Assembly (NCBI GenBank): GCA_031841125.1 | Contig: CM063114.1 | Location: 2,356,001-2,420,000 of the forward strand | Length of the DNA: 64,000 nt | Direction: 5' to 3' | Origin: Acanthococcus lagerstroemiae | Lineage: Eukaryota > Arthropoda > Insecta > Hemiptera > Eriococcidae | Shown: positions 13,501 to 24,281 of the stretch, piece after piece | Layout of the letters: every line of letters begins with the position of its first letter | How positions within the stretch are numbered: position 1 is the stretch's first letter | Notes under the pieces: model-generated | What the model saw: only the letters and a program-made list of their open reading frames with translations | What the model was told of the DNA's origin: nothing | Databases searched by the model: none | Made by a program: the position numbers and the translations under genes

Positions 13501-15126
13501 TTGTCTTTTCTCGCATCAAATTTAGTCTTGTTTTGACAAAATTAAAATGTTTTAAACATTTAAATTCAGATTCTGACCACAGAGAGTAGATCTATCAATT
13601 ATTTCCCACCTTTCGACAACCATGTATCTTTCGTATCCCCCGAAATTTTTCCGTCTTTTTATCGCCCTGCGTGGTTCTTCGCATCCATGATTTCAAATAC
13701 CTACTAAGTTCTTTAATCGTGTTTTAATAATAGGTTCATCGATCTGCTAGAAGTGTTAACTTGACAGTTACCGGTTCTGGATTCTGTATTATACAAGTGT
13801 CGTACAATTACAATGTGAATGTTACTGGAGAATGGCCTTTGTTCGTTCTCGACCCTCAGCTGAATAAAATTTCGAACAACCATCATATGCAGTTATCAAT
13901 CTGCACGTCGTAAGTTCTTCACTTTTTTTTTTTTTTTTTTTTTTTTTATAAAGCGGAAATACATCTTTAACTTACATTGTATGCAAATATATTATGCACG
14001 TGGTGGCATGTTGCCCCATCGAAGTATTGTAGGCACTATGCTCCTTCAAAGTAAAATTGTGCCCCCTAAACATTTTGTTACACACCATACCTACTATTTT
14101 TATATTTCAGCGTCCCGATTGATGAAATGCTTCATTAGAGAGAACGGTTTTTAGACGCAAGATTGCCTCATATGAGACTTGTGGTCACATTGTATCGCGC
14201 TCAATTTGAAATGACCCGTCGTTTTGATTGGTTGACTATAGAGACCTTTTCTTTCTTTGTCAGTCAGGGTGTACGTTTTATTTTTCAGATTTGTCGGTGG
14301 GAAACAGAAGTAATATGGCTGTTATGGAAGTAAAACTACCATCAGGGTTCACCGCGGATGTCGATTCACTGCCCAGTTTACTACTGTCACACTCGGTCAA
14401 GAAAGTGGAGACCAAAAACAGCGATACAGAAGTCATCATGTATTTTGACCACGTGAGACAGACTTGAAAACTTTCTTAATTACCGTCAAATTAAGCTCTA
14501 GTTATTGATAGATTTTAATTGTTCTGCAATTTCATGTTAAAGATGACCAGAGAAGAAATATGTCCAACTGTCTCCGCTTTCCGAACACACCGAGTTGCTA
14601 ATCAAAAGCCCGTTCCTGTTGTTGAGTATGATTATTATGATCAAAGTAAGTACCTAATTGTGAGTCGGTTAGTATAATATGAATGTAAAATGTGAGATAG
14701 ACTGATATGATATATGAAACGGGCTTGAATATGAATTAGACTGATTTCTACATGAGGCGCAGGTGCATGACGCAGACTGTTGAGATGGAGCGATATTATA
14801 TAGAACTGATATGATAAGACAGACTATTCCAATATGAGATAGACTGATATGAGACTTTTCTCTGAAGAAGACAATCCTTAAAACTAATTACGTCTTGTCA
14901 TTGGAATATTTTTGTTACAGCGAGAAAAAGCCGAGTATTCTACGAAGTACCGTCCACAAATATTTGCGACATATGCGAAGATTCAGACTGCAGCAGTATT
15001 TGTGACGGTAAAACCAAATACCAAAAGAGAGATAAAGACAGTTCGGCTACTTCGAACATGGCTTATTATTCTCTGTCAGTTATGTTGTGCGTAGTGAGTA
15101 GATTAGCGTCCAAGTTTTTGATGTGA
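1518..15126 (+). CDS. Thioester-containing protein (TEP / CD109-like alpha-2-macroglobulin), 5'-incomplete
   Basis: Secreted immune protein of the alpha-2-macroglobulin/complement C3 family; family members bind microbes or trap proteases through a reactive thioester. Exons: 1518-1710, 2106-2330, 2449-2699, 3116-3274, 3399-3570, 4160-4342, 4542-4643, 4956-5213, 5304-5447, 5949-6080, 6229-6283, then either 6854-6989 or 7858-8080, then 8428-8545, 9238-9427, 9773-9933, 10019-10157, 10243-10361, 10700-10839, 11141-11541, 11674-11876, 11949-12098, 13734-13909, about 14242-14452, 14543-14645, 14921-15126. Landmarks: [10 protein letters not shown] near the N-terminus, [13 protein letters not shown] in MG2, [15 protein letters not shown], then the variable region, TITSWV-like SITSWV, thioester GCGEQNM, the alpha-helical TED ([12 protein letters not shown]), and a receptor-binding domain ending MTREEICP plus a Cys-rich tail. 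Length about 1,430 aa fits the family. The C-terminus is weakly hydrophobic ([15 protein letters not shown]), so a GPI anchor as in CD109 is possible. The signal-peptide exon is missing. One junction (13909/14242) is uncertain. Confidence 0.93.
5615..5813. mobile_element. hAT-type MITE with 8-bp TSD (in TEP intron)
   Basis: 199-bp non-coding element with terminal inverted repeats CAGGGGCGGCAAC and CAGAGGCGGCAAC, flanked by the exact 8-bp direct repeat GAAGTGTG at 5607-5614 and 5814-5821. An internal TGCTACACAT motif recurs in both orientations. The TIR start (CAG) and 8-bp duplication are diagnostic of the hAT superfamily. No transposase is present. Confidence 0.9.
6854..6989 (+). CDS. TEP alternative exon 1 (variable/bait-region cassette)
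   Basis: 136-base exon bounded by tttag and GG|gtactt. It enters after the single G left by exon 6229-6283 and leaves two bases (GG) that are completed by the A of exon 8428. It codes for about 44 residues ending in [14 protein letters not shown]; the family hallmark here is FPETWLW. Inclusion together with exon 7858-8080 would shift the frame and hit a stop (GGT TCC GAA TAA) at once, so the two cassettes can only be used one at a time. Confidence 0.8.
7858..8080 (+). CDS. TEP alternative exon 2 (variable/bait-region cassette)
   Basis: 223-base exon, acceptor ttacacag and donor GG|gtatgc. It has the same entry and exit phases as the 6854-6989 cassette and codes for 73 residues ending [14 protein letters not shown], which aligns with the FPDTWIW end of the other cassette. 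It is longer and rich in Pro and basic residues (for example TRRPLAGPF), as expected of an exposed bait segment that proteases cleave. Confidence 0.8.
8917..9169. mobile_element. hAT-type MITE with poly-G tracts and 8-bp TSD (in TEP intron)
   Basis: 253-bp element starting CAGTAGCGGAAC and ending, on the reverse strand, CAGTGGCGTAAA; exact 8-bp duplication TTGTGAAT at 8909-8916 and 9170-9177. It carries two G runs of about 11 bases, one near each end. Non-coding. Confidence 0.88.
9548..9560. repeat. Poly-C tract in TEP intron
   Basis: Run of about eleven C bases inside the intron after exon 9238-9427. Similar G/C runs are scattered through the window, several inside hAT-like elements. Confidence 0.8.
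10299..10313 (+). other. Thioester motif GCGEQ of TEP
   Basis: GGA TGT GGA GAG CAG codes for the canonical Cys-Gly-Glu-Gln thioester, preceded by LLRMPF and followed by [10 protein letters not shown]. The Cys and Gln that form the internal thioester are both present, so this TEP is predicted to be thioester-competent rather than one of the insect TEPs that have lost the bond. Confidence 0.95.
12333..12545. repeat. Degenerate GACA/GATA microsatellite (TEP intron)
   Basis: Interspersed AGACAGATAGACAG and CAGATAGGCAG motifs in the intron after exon 11949-12098. Not coding. Confidence 0.8.
12808..13040. mobile_element. Foldback MITE, about 233 bp, ~100-bp inverted arms
   Basis: Starts GAAGGGTTCACAATCAAAAC and ends with its near-reverse complement (GTTTTGATTCTGAACCCTTC). 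The arms match almost end to end (CATTTGCCATTTCACTTCAAGGGCG against its complement), with a short asymmetric centre (GTGGAGTATGTTATACAT). A second, truncated copy lies at 53495-53607, so this is a dispersed family. A clear target duplication was not resolved. Confidence 0.85.
13226..13467. mobile_element. Tc1/mariner-type MITE (TEP intron)
   Basis: About 242 bp with inverted termini TACCGTAATACGGGGGTTAC and, on the reverse strand, TACCCTACATCGGGGTTAC, both beginning with TA, as expected for TA target duplication. Arms of roughly 80 bases repeat GTTACTTTGT and GGCGGGTAAC. Non-coding. Confidence 0.8.
13923..13947. repeat. Poly-T tract
   Basis: Uninterrupted run of about 25 T directly after the donor of TEP exon 13734-13909. 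A long homopolymer such as this is also a place where assembly errors may occur. Confidence 0.9.
14690..14855. repeat. Degenerate minisatellite (TEP last intron)
   Basis: Imperfect repeats of ATGAGATAGACTGATATGA-like units fill the intron between TEP exons 14543-14645 and 14921-15126. Confidence 0.7.
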
Positions 15127-15317
15127 TTTTTTTTCTTTTTCTTCTGTGTAAATACTGTGAATAATTAAACGTAAGTTTGTATCCTTTATGTACATTCGAA
15201 ATAATTTTACTGACTGTACCAATGTTACTAATCCGTAATATGCGCGGAGTCTAAAACTGTCAATGAAACTTTCACATTATAAATTATAATTTTCATTTAC
15301 CACTACATTTAGCGAAG

Positions 15318-15323
15318 AATAAA
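15318..15323 (+). terminator. Putative polyadenylation signal of TEP
   Basis: AATAAA about 190 bases after the TEP stop codon, in an AT-rich 3' region. Confidence 0.6.
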
Positions 15324-15587
15324 TAATGTAGTCTGATTTTTATCAACTGATGTATGTTAATTCAAGTATTTTTTTAGTAGTGGCCCATAGTATTAGGAGG
15401 AAGGTATAGGAGGGAGCATACAGTGCAACCTGAACTATATGTGTCGCGCAGTGTTGCGAGTCCTCGAAAACGCGAAGATTATAGGTATGTTCGAAGCATA
15501 CCCACTATCTGATTATTTACTCATTTCACCCTTAATTTGCCCCCTAGTTCTGTACACATACCTCTCAGTTTCGTGTACATGTGTATA

Positions 15588-17720
15588 TCATGTCTTTTTT
15601 TGGGCGAAAATTTTTTTATTTCGGCAGAAATGAACTGTCTTATTGAAAATTGTCTGCTCTATCCAAATTTTCAAACCGTTTCGCTGTAGCTCTTACCAAT
15701 CCAGAGATTTTGGCGTTTTATTAATTCAAATGGTGTTAATTGTGTTGCACACTCACCATGTTGAAGGCGTTGCCACATTCTTCGGAAATTTGCATTCATC
15801 GAACCCATTTTCGAGTGTATCTCGGCAACGGAGCGTCACCGCCAAATTTGAATAACGAATTCGAACTCAGCGCGAAAAATTGAATCGAAAACAGTCTTCA
15901 ATTCGAAAGTTTGGATTTTGTCAAATTTTGAAAATTTCTCCATACTATACATCATGTCTTTTCTTGGGCGAAATTTTTTTTTTCCCGTCTGAAATGAGAG
16001 CCTTATTCAAAATTGTCTGCTCTATCGAAATTTTCAAACTGTTTCGCTCTAGCTCTCACCGATCCAGAGATTTCGGCGTTTCATTAGTTCGCCCCAGGAA
16101 AATTGAGATTTTGAAAACGTCAATTGGTGTGAATTGTGTTGCATGTTCACCGCGTTGGAGGCGTAGCTACTTCTCTGAAAATTTGCATTTATCGGACCCA
16201 TTTTCGAGTGTATCTCGGCAACGGAGCGTCGCCGCCTAATTTGAACTACGAATTCAAATTCAGCGCGAAAAATTGAGTAGAAAACAGTCTTCAACTCGAA
16301 AGTTTTGATTTTGTCAAATTTTGAAAATTTCTCCATGAAGCAGAATGATCTCCTCTTTCGAAATTTTCAAACCGTTTCGCTGTAGCTCTCACCGATCCAA
16401 AGATTTTGACGTTTTATTAGTTCGCCCCAGGAAATTTGAGATTTTAAAAACGTCATTTGGTGTGTGGTGGGTTGCATATGCGACGCGTTGAAGGCATTAT
16501 CAGATCATTCGAAAATTTGTGGTAATTTGGCGACGCCTTCCACTAATAGAATATGCAATACCAACTACGCGAATACACGTTTTCGAAAAATCCAATTTCC
16601 TGGGGCGAACTGGTATCTTTGGAATGGAGGCAGCTACAGCGAAACGGTTTGAAATTTTCGAAAGAGGAGATCATTCTGCTTCCCACATTTCCAGCCGTTT
16701 GCTTCTAGCTCTCGCCAATCCAGAGCTTTTCAAGTTTTACTATTCGAAAATAGACGAAAATGAAAACGGAAACGTTGTGACGCCTGCCAAAAGTTGAATA
16801 TGCAATACCAAATACGCGAATCGACGTTTTCAAAATTTCCAATTTCCTGGGGCGAACTGGTAAAATGCGAAAATCTTTGTAATGGAGGCAGCTACAACGT
16901 AGCTGCCTACATTCCAAAGATTTTCGCATGTTATCAGTTCGCCCCAGGGAATTGGGAGATTTCGAAAATGTCATTCGGTGCGTTAGGTGTTGCATCTTCA
17001 CCGCGTTGAAGGCGTTACCACCGTCTACGAAAATTCTCATATATTTGACCCATTTTGACCACAATTTCGAGTATATCTCAGCAACGAAGCAGGGACTCGT
17101 CTACCTAACCCAAGGTTGTAAATAAAATAATAAAATAAAAATCTGGCACAAATCGAGCACCAATCGAAAATTGGCGCTCGAATGGCGCCAGGCGCCATAG
17201 TCGGGTCAAATATACGCTGGGAGCGTTGCTGCCAAATTTGAACACCGAATTCGAACTTAGCGTGAAAAATTGAGTAGAGAATAGTCTTCAATTCGAAATT
17301 TTTGATTTTGTGGAATTTTGAAAATTTCTCCGCACATCATGTCTTTTTTGGGGCGAAAATTTTTTTTCGGGTGAAGAGACATTCTTATTCAAATTCGTCT
17401 CCTCCATGCAAAATTTCAAACCGTTTCGCTCCAGCTATCTTCAATCCAAAGTTTTTCGCCATTTATCAGTTCGCCTCAGTGCGCTAGGTGTTGCACGTTT
17501 ACCGTGTTGGAGGCGTCACCACATTCTTCGAAAATTCGCTATATTTGACCCATTTTGACCACATTTTCGAATGTATCTTGGCAACTGAGCGTCGCCGCCA
17601 AATTGGGACAACAAATTCGAACTCAGCGTGGGAAATTGAGGCAAAAACAGTCTTTAATTCGAGATTTTTGATTTTTGAAAATTTTGAAAATTTCTCCATA
17701 CTATAACATCATGTCTTTTT
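15588..17720. repeat. Composite direct/inverted repeat array, unit about 370 bp
   Basis: Diverged copies of a shared unit: a head CATCATGTCTTTTTTGGGGC (about 15588, 15951, 17336, 17708), a middle CAAACCGTTTCGCTGTAGCT with GTTCGCCCCAGGAAA, and a tail TCTCGGCAACGGAGCGTC followed by CAGTCTTCAATTCGAAA. Two internal palindromes interrupt the direct order: arms 16337-16485/16535-16682, and arms about 16800-16895/16899-16994 centred at 16897. No transposase or retro-gene is visible, and frames open across it are shadows. It looks like the remains of a satellite or foldback family. Confidence 0.85.
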
Positions 17721-17739
17721 TGGGGCGAAAATTTTTTTT

Positions 17740-18690
17740 TCTGTGCTTGTTGGAGAGGGCCAAAATTTGACGATGGGAGACATGGTGAGAGTTATGAAGG
17801 AGGGTGAGGGAGAGGCATGAGAAGAGGTGGTCCACGGTGAGAGGGTCTTCATCTTCTGAGACGATAAAGGTTAGTGAGAAGATGCGTATGCGTGAGGCGT
17901 GTTTGTCCAATCCTTAGGCGGGTGATGATAACTTCCTCACGGCGGGAGGAATGTTGGGACGTTGACCAGGGGACAGGTGTAAGCTTGATTTGTGCGAGCT
18001 TGTTGTGCCGAGAGACTTGATGCCACCACTCTTTGAACCACTTACGCAAAATGGTCTGGTGAATGGCGGAAGTGAGATCTGTTGAGATAAGGAGTTGGAG
18101 AGTGATGTATGCCAGCTGTGTAACTTGTTGTACTGCTTGATCAACTGCCTTATTTCCTGGGATACCAATATGGCTTGGGATCCAGATGAGTGAAATGCTT
18201 TTAGTGGTGAAGGAAATGAGATGGATGCGTTGGACGAGAGCTTGCGTTGAAAGGCGATCAGAAAGACCTTAAGGAGGGAAGCGAATCTCAGATGACCAGA
18301 TGATGGATGGGTTTTCGAGCGAGAAGATCGTTACTAGGCACTGTAGGATAGCATGGAGTTCGGCTGTCTAGATGGAAGCTGTGTTTTTAAGTCGGAAGGA
18401 TTGTAGTAGACTATCATCTACGGAGTAGGCATAAGTGGTGCGTCAGTTGTACTTTGAACCATCAGTGAAGCATAGGATACGGTCAGGAAAACGGTCCAGA
18501 ATTTCTTGCAAATGTGTCCGATGAACTTGGTGGGGTGGGGGGTAGATTTTTTAGGAAATTCTGTAAGTTCAAAATTGCATGGGGGAAGGTTCTACAACCA
18601 AGGTGTGGGTGATGTATGGATTGTTGGTTGTGAATTGTAGGAAAAGGTACGGGACAGGGTTCCTTCAAAGTGTGAACGTAAGTGCTAATA
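17740..18690 (-). pseudogene. Non-LTR retrotransposon fragment, RNase H and C-terminal region (broken)
   Basis: On the minus strand broken frames read like the RNase H end of I/Jockey-group LINE ORF2: WIPSHIGIPGNKAVDQAVQQ (catalytic-domain segment, about 18110-18190), then RKWFKEWWHQ, RREEVIITRLRIGQTRLTHT and a DPLTVDHLFSCLSLT tail that resembles the terminal Cys-His segment. Several frameshifts and stops separate these parts, so the copy is dead. It runs opposite to the next LINE piece. Confidence 0.75.
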
Positions 18691-19665
18691 TTCTAAGACA
18701 GATAGGAATAAAATTTAAAAGAAGGCAAGTTATTTCAAACTTATATAAAGGATAGAGGAAGCTACATTAAGAATAGGAGAGAAACGAAAGACTATAGAAA
18801 AAGGTGTAAGGCAGAAGTGCTCCTTATCTCCAGTATTATTTAATTTGTTCATAGAGTGGTCCGTAAAAGAAATTTTAAAAAAATTTGAAGCAGGGGTAAA
18901 CTATACATGGAGAGCGAGTAGAGATGCGCAGGCTTGCAGATGATTGTCTTACTAGCTGAAAGGAGCATTGATTTGGAAAACATTTTAAATGGAATGGAGG
19001 AGATTTTCAGCATAGAATATCGTATGAAAACAAATAAAAATAAAACAATCGTATGTAATCGATGCGAACATGACAGCTTAAATATCAAAATTGGTCAGGA
19101 AAAAATTGAGGAAGTAAGCGAATTTTGCTATTTTGGAAGTAAAATAACAAAAGATGGAAGGAGTAAATGGGATATTAGTAGTAGAATATAGCCCAAGCCA
19201 AACTAGCATTTTATCGAAAAAGTAATCTTTTCAAATCAAAAATAAATCTGGAAATCTAATTCTTTTTTTTTGAAAACTTATGTTTGGAGTGTAGCTTTCT
19301 ATGGATGTGAAACTTGGACCACAGGAAAGCCAGAGAAGAGAAGGATCGAAGCTTTTGAGATGAGGTGCTATAGGTGGATACTTAGCATCAAATGGACGGA
19401 TAAGGTAAGAAATGAGGAAGTACTTAACAGAGTCAGAGGTAAAATGGATATTTGGAATTGTCTGAAGAGGAGGGATAAATTAATAGAGCCTAACTTGAGG
19501 CACCCCGGAATAATATCACTGCTTCTAGAAGGAAGGGTGGAAGGAAAGAACAGGGTAGGGTTCGGCAAAGAATCCAGTATGTTCAACAGATAATTGAGGA
19601 CGTCAGATGTAAGAGTTATTTGGAAATGAAAGAGCTCGCACAAAATAGGGAGAAATGGAGAGCTA
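18690..19665 (+). pseudogene. Non-LTR retrotransposon fragment, reverse transcriptase 3' half (broken)
   Basis: Plus-strand frames separated by frameshifts read as the second half of a LINE reverse transcriptase: LFNLFIEWSVKEILKKFE, a degraded active site LADD (about 18925-18945), FCYFGSKITKDG (about 19125), YGCETWTTGKPEKRRIEAFE (about 19300-19365) and WTDKVRNEEVLNRV. These are hallmark motifs of the arthropod endonuclease-RT LINEs. Stop codons, including one after DISSRI, show that it is not functional. Confidence 0.8.
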
Positions 19666-19868
19666 CATCGACCCGGTAGTAAGATTGATAACCTTATCAT
19701 CCTCATAAGACAAAAAAAAGATGTATAGAAATGCAAATGAAGTACGAAGTATAGAGACAGGATCTGACCAGGGCGAAGCAAGCGACGGTGAGGGGACTGG
19801 GCCGTTCATCATCAACCTTGAATGGAATGATCACACTGAATCCATTTCTCCGTTTCAGAATTATTCTT

Positions 19869-19874
19869 TTATTA
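19869..19874 (-). terminator. Putative polyadenylation signal of ATG4
   Basis: TTTATT on the plus strand (AATAAA in ATG4 sense), about 415 bases after the ATG4 stop; a plausible 3' UTR end. Confidence 0.5.
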
Positions 19875-20288
19875 CTGAAAACGTAACCACATAAAACATG
19901 TAATTTACATGAATATAAAAAGATTACTTACAACAGACTTGCGTTCAACGTAATTTCAATATCCAAGCACAAGGCCGATATTCAAAGTATTGCGAACATG
20001 GAACACACATAATTTCGGTAACGTGCACTTATAATACAGAGAAAAAAGTACGCCCAGCATTTGTATCGTGACTTAGCTTACCGAATAACGATTTACAACA
20101 ATCTGCTTCTTGCATTAGAACATATCACATTACTAAGAATACAACATACAAAAATAATTTCAATATACAAATTTAAAAAGAAAAGGAAAAAGAAGGAAAA
20201 TACGCTATAAAACTGAAGTCACTAGTATTCGATTATTAGTATGCAAATGTACTATTATACTGTACAGGTACTTTCGCGTCTGGTTAGT

Positions 20289-23200
20289 TCATCCAAGGAA
20301 TTCGAAATCGTCGTCGGAGTTCTCGTTTTGTGACTGTCCATAGATATCGACCACTGAAATAGAATTTACCGTCAAAGAGAATCTGATGTGTAAAAACCAA
20401 CCACGTAATTTGATATCAACATAATACTAACTGTTAACAGAAAGAAACGAATTTGAATTCGAGCCCTCGGCACTCAATTCGTGCGGATGGGTAGTACGCC
20501 AGTGGTCTCTACGCTCCTCGCAGATCTCGAACAGTGGCTGTTTCCCAGTGCTCAATAGATTCTCCTTAATGAGCTCGCACAAGGAATCGAATTCTGACTC
20601 CGATCGGCAGAGGAAACACTGGAAAATATCGCACATTACGAAGACAGCACAAGCGTGAAATGGTCTGCAAGGTGGGCAAGGAAAAATGGAAAGTCTCTGA
20701 CTCGAGGTGAATGAAGTATTACAAAGTGCCACACTGTAGTTATGAGCACGCTCTCGAAGAACACCTAGAACCTTACGATTCATCAATTTACCTAACATGA
20801 TTCCGACAATACTGAGGTTTTAGAGGTTCTGTTCCACTGTGCGGTACCTCATTCATCAGTACTACCTCGTCTCTTTAGGGTAGTCTTGGAAAGTATCTTG
20901 AAAAGTTTCAAAATTACGGTGCGGTGTCTCGTTTCATAACCCCCCTCCTCTCACGAAGTCCTCGAAGTGTCTCAAGAGTTGGAACTAAACAAACATTTTT
21001 TGACATAGCTTTGGAAAATCGTGTCTAAATAAATCTGAACAGAGTGATAAAACATCTTATAGGGTTTCACGTGGGTCTTCATGAAATTTTGAGAGGATAT
21101 CAACAAGTACTGATCGATTCTTCGTGAGTTTTTCTACAACGTCAACGAGTCTTACAACAATTTTAATCAATCCAAAAAGCGACTTAACAATGAAATAACG
21201 TGCATTAATGAGCCTTAACCGAATTTAATGCCTTCTAACTGAGCCTGAATAAGTCCTGCCTCGTATTAACGCAATCTGAACGACTCTTGATTGATGAGCC
21301 TCGACAGTCTTAATGAATTTTCAAAAAGTCTCAATTAGTCTTTTAACCTTATTTCTGAAGTTTTAATGAGTCTTAACCTACTTTCAATGTCTTGAAGAAT
21401 CATAATAGTCTCGGTGAGGTTTTAAAAAGTCTTTCAGGTTTTAAGGCCTTACACGGTCGAAATAAGTACTTGAGACTAAACGAATGTCGGTGCCTTTGAA
21501 AAGTCTTAATTGGGACTCGAAATCAGGCGGCATAATTGAGAACCTATCTAGTTTGAGTGGTCAAATTAATCGCTCCCACAAAACATGTACAGGCGATGAT
21601 TGGATACCTTGAAAAATTCAGAGTTATTTGAGAGTATACGCTCATTACAATCATTTTTCTACAACACTCGCTTACAAATAAATAACAGTAATCAAAATAA
21701 ACTAATAAAAGGAATCCTCACAAAATAAGACCTATCTTTGCTCCCCGTGTTAAAAGATAGGAAATATCAATTTTGATCACTTCACCTCTTTATCCATGAG
21801 TTTCTTAGTGTGCGTACCGTCACGAGCGCTCTCTACATTTTATTCCATATCCCAATAAGGCCTTAATGAGACTTAACAGAGTTCGAATAAGTCTTGATGA
21901 GCCTTAACACTATCTTAATGAGTCTTTATTACGGATCTGGTACACACATGAACTGACTAGGAAAAAAATAAACCGCAAGTCCTGAGACTGAGGTACAGGT
22001 GGAGGAGGGACTTCCAATCGTAAAGAAATAAGATGTACCACTGCTACTGACGGATCCATCTGTAGAATATGCAGCCGACTAGCAAACTGACAGTGATATG
22101 TATTATCCAATTTACGTTCTTGTTCAGTCTCCTTATCTTTAATTGTGTTGGACGATTGAGTTGTGTGAGGATCTAGAAATATAACGTCGTTACCTGCAAT
22201 AAGAAAGTTAGTAATTAGTTCATAGTCATGTCAGCTTAACTTCACAATAAAAAACTTCCCAAGTCGAGATAATGGTTAAATTTTCTCACCCACACATCCT
22301 ATGAAGTACAAGGCATGATTTGGTTTACCACCAATAATACCGAGAGACTGTTGAAACGTGAAACATGCCTAAACGTTACAAAAATAGTGTTATAAAAATG
22401 CTCAATACCTATGCAATTGTATCAGTTGAACCGATACGTCAACTTACCTTAAAGGCGTTTAAATAAATGGGATTAATATCTGTAATACCAAGTCTTAATG
22501 GTATAATAAGAATGAGTGGTTTCCAGTCAGCGTTCGTTTTTTTAAACTGCGACTTATCTAAAGATAAACTGCCTTTACATAAATCAATATCACTTTCTGA
22601 TGTTTGCCGACACAGCCGTTCTGAAACACGATACATAATATTAGAACACAGACTTTAAGTACATCAACTGTACCTCAAGTTTCAACCAACAGTTACTTAC
22701 TGACTTCATTGGTAACAAGTAAATTATCTAATGCAACGTGTAAGACTATAGAATTCATTTTATCGTACACGGCTAGTTTTCTGTAATAACCAACAGAACA
22801 AATTATTTTCATACGTTTGTATACAATTTCTACGATGACGGCAATATGAAATATTAAACATTACTTAAGAACTTGGGCGACAGTATTGGGGCCGAACCAT
22901 TCTCCAACTTGTTTCCCTTCTGATGCTCCAGTCAAAGCGATCTGATGGATTGAATATGGAGCACCTTTCAAATCTTCGAACATGCGCAGTATTTTTAAGT
23001 ATAATTCATTTCGAGTCATCGGCGTCCATCTCCATTCTCTACCTATGACATTGATTCAGAACGTCAACAACCAACGAATAAACTGAATTTCAATCGGAAT
23101 GATATTGAATTTTCAATGATCTTTCAATTCACAACCCACTAACAAAAAAGTTTGGCCATAAATATATCTGAAAATATGATATTTGAACAGGTTGCTCCAT

Positions 23201-24281
23201 GATTTGATGTTTCAAGAATTTAAAAAATACTTCTGGACATCTAATTGTGCAATGCGCCTTAAGATGATAAATTTGAAGAAAACCGAAAAAGTCGATAAAG
23301 TTGTAAATATTATACAATTATACAACTCAACAGGTGGACCCTCCGTTTGGTGTGGAAAGAATTTTTACATTTTTAGATCAGACGTTGGGTTCTTCACCAA
23401 GGTGACTTTCAGACCAGAAGTATTGAACATCTGGTCAATACATTTCTCCTTCGATGCATTCAATTACACGTATCGGTGGCAGGTTAAATCATCTGCATCT
23501 TGCTTTGTTCGAAGCAATAAACCGAGCCGAGACGAACCTTCATTACATTTCACAGCCGACATCTCATCAATAGGTCATCACTATTTCAACCAATTCATAA
23601 TCTAATACTCATTATCATTGCAAATTAGTTTTGTCGCTAGCACTATAAAGTAAACAGAAACCGAATACGAAACTTGATTATCACCGATCGATATCCTTGA
23701 AAATTTGAACGAAATAAAAATGATCAATAGGAAATAAAATCCCCGATGATACCGTCCAGTGCATCTATTGAAGTGTATGAATGTCAGGAATGGAATAATG
23801 TTAATCTCGATTAGAACGTCGTTCGAGTTTCAAACAATAGCACTAACCCAAATGAAGAAACAGTAGAGCCTGAGCTATAACCATCTGTCCACATCGTAGC
23901 ATACAACCCCACCCTTTGTCGCTCGTAATTCCGGTATCGCCAATAGAAACGAATCCTTTTCTGTATGAAAACCATAAACGAGACCGTATGTCCTTGCGTA
24001 TTTCTTCCAATTCTGAAAAGTAATAATATAGTACGTACATTGTATTTGATGATTCTTGACGAAATTATGAAACCGAAACGAACATGAACGTATGACAATT
24101 CACCTTTCAACGCGTTGTATTTCTTTCCCAATATCCACACGGGATCTTTAGTTTGAGGTATATCATCAGGTTCAGGCTGACTCGTAGATTCGTGCGTTAG
24201 ATATGCTTCAAACATCAAATCCATATTATTTAGCTTATCTAAAATTTTGTTGTTGTTCCGCAAGAATTGTTTCAAATCCAT
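20289..24281 (-). CDS. ATG4: Cysteine protease ATG4
   Basis: ATG4 processes and delipidates Atg8/LC3/GABARAP in the cytosol during autophagosome formation. Nine coding exons in coding order: 24104-24281, 23848-24012, 22865-23042, 22701-22780, 22448-22620, 22290-22368, 22039-22193, 20432-20618, 20289-20353; all phases close, giving 419 aa. Motifs: DPVWILGKKY (about residues 46-55), catalytic Cys in GWGCMLRCGQM, the regulatory-loop segment GEWFGPNTVAQVLK, PLILIIPLRLGITDINP, and the catalytic Asp-His pair in FLDPHTTQ. The C-terminus ends NSDDDFEFLG, an acidic-flanked F-x-x-L motif matching the LC3-interacting tail of vertebrate ATG4B. The start was taken at the first ATG in frame (MDLKQFLRNNN); a later ATG (MDLMFEAYL) is possible. 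A non-coding first exon with donor gtaagc near 24541 is likely. It is divergent from UMPS. Confidence 0.95.
20650..22030. repeat. ATG4 intron 7 with diverged GAGTCTTGA/TTAATGAG minisatellite
   Basis: Clusters of TTAATGAGTCTTAAC, GAGCCTTAACCG, GAATAAGTCTTGATGAGCC and similar words at about 21170-21450 and 21845-21930. Units are roughly 20-25 bases and strongly diverged. The same motif family occurs at 44.8-45.6, 48.2-48.6 and 49.3-49.75 kb. Confidence 0.75.

Noticed and set aside
23183..23605. 140-codon + strand frame inside the ATG4 second intron
   Set aside because: No motif I recognise, lies wholly within an intron of a well-supported gene on the other strand, and composition is that of non-coding AT-rich DNA.
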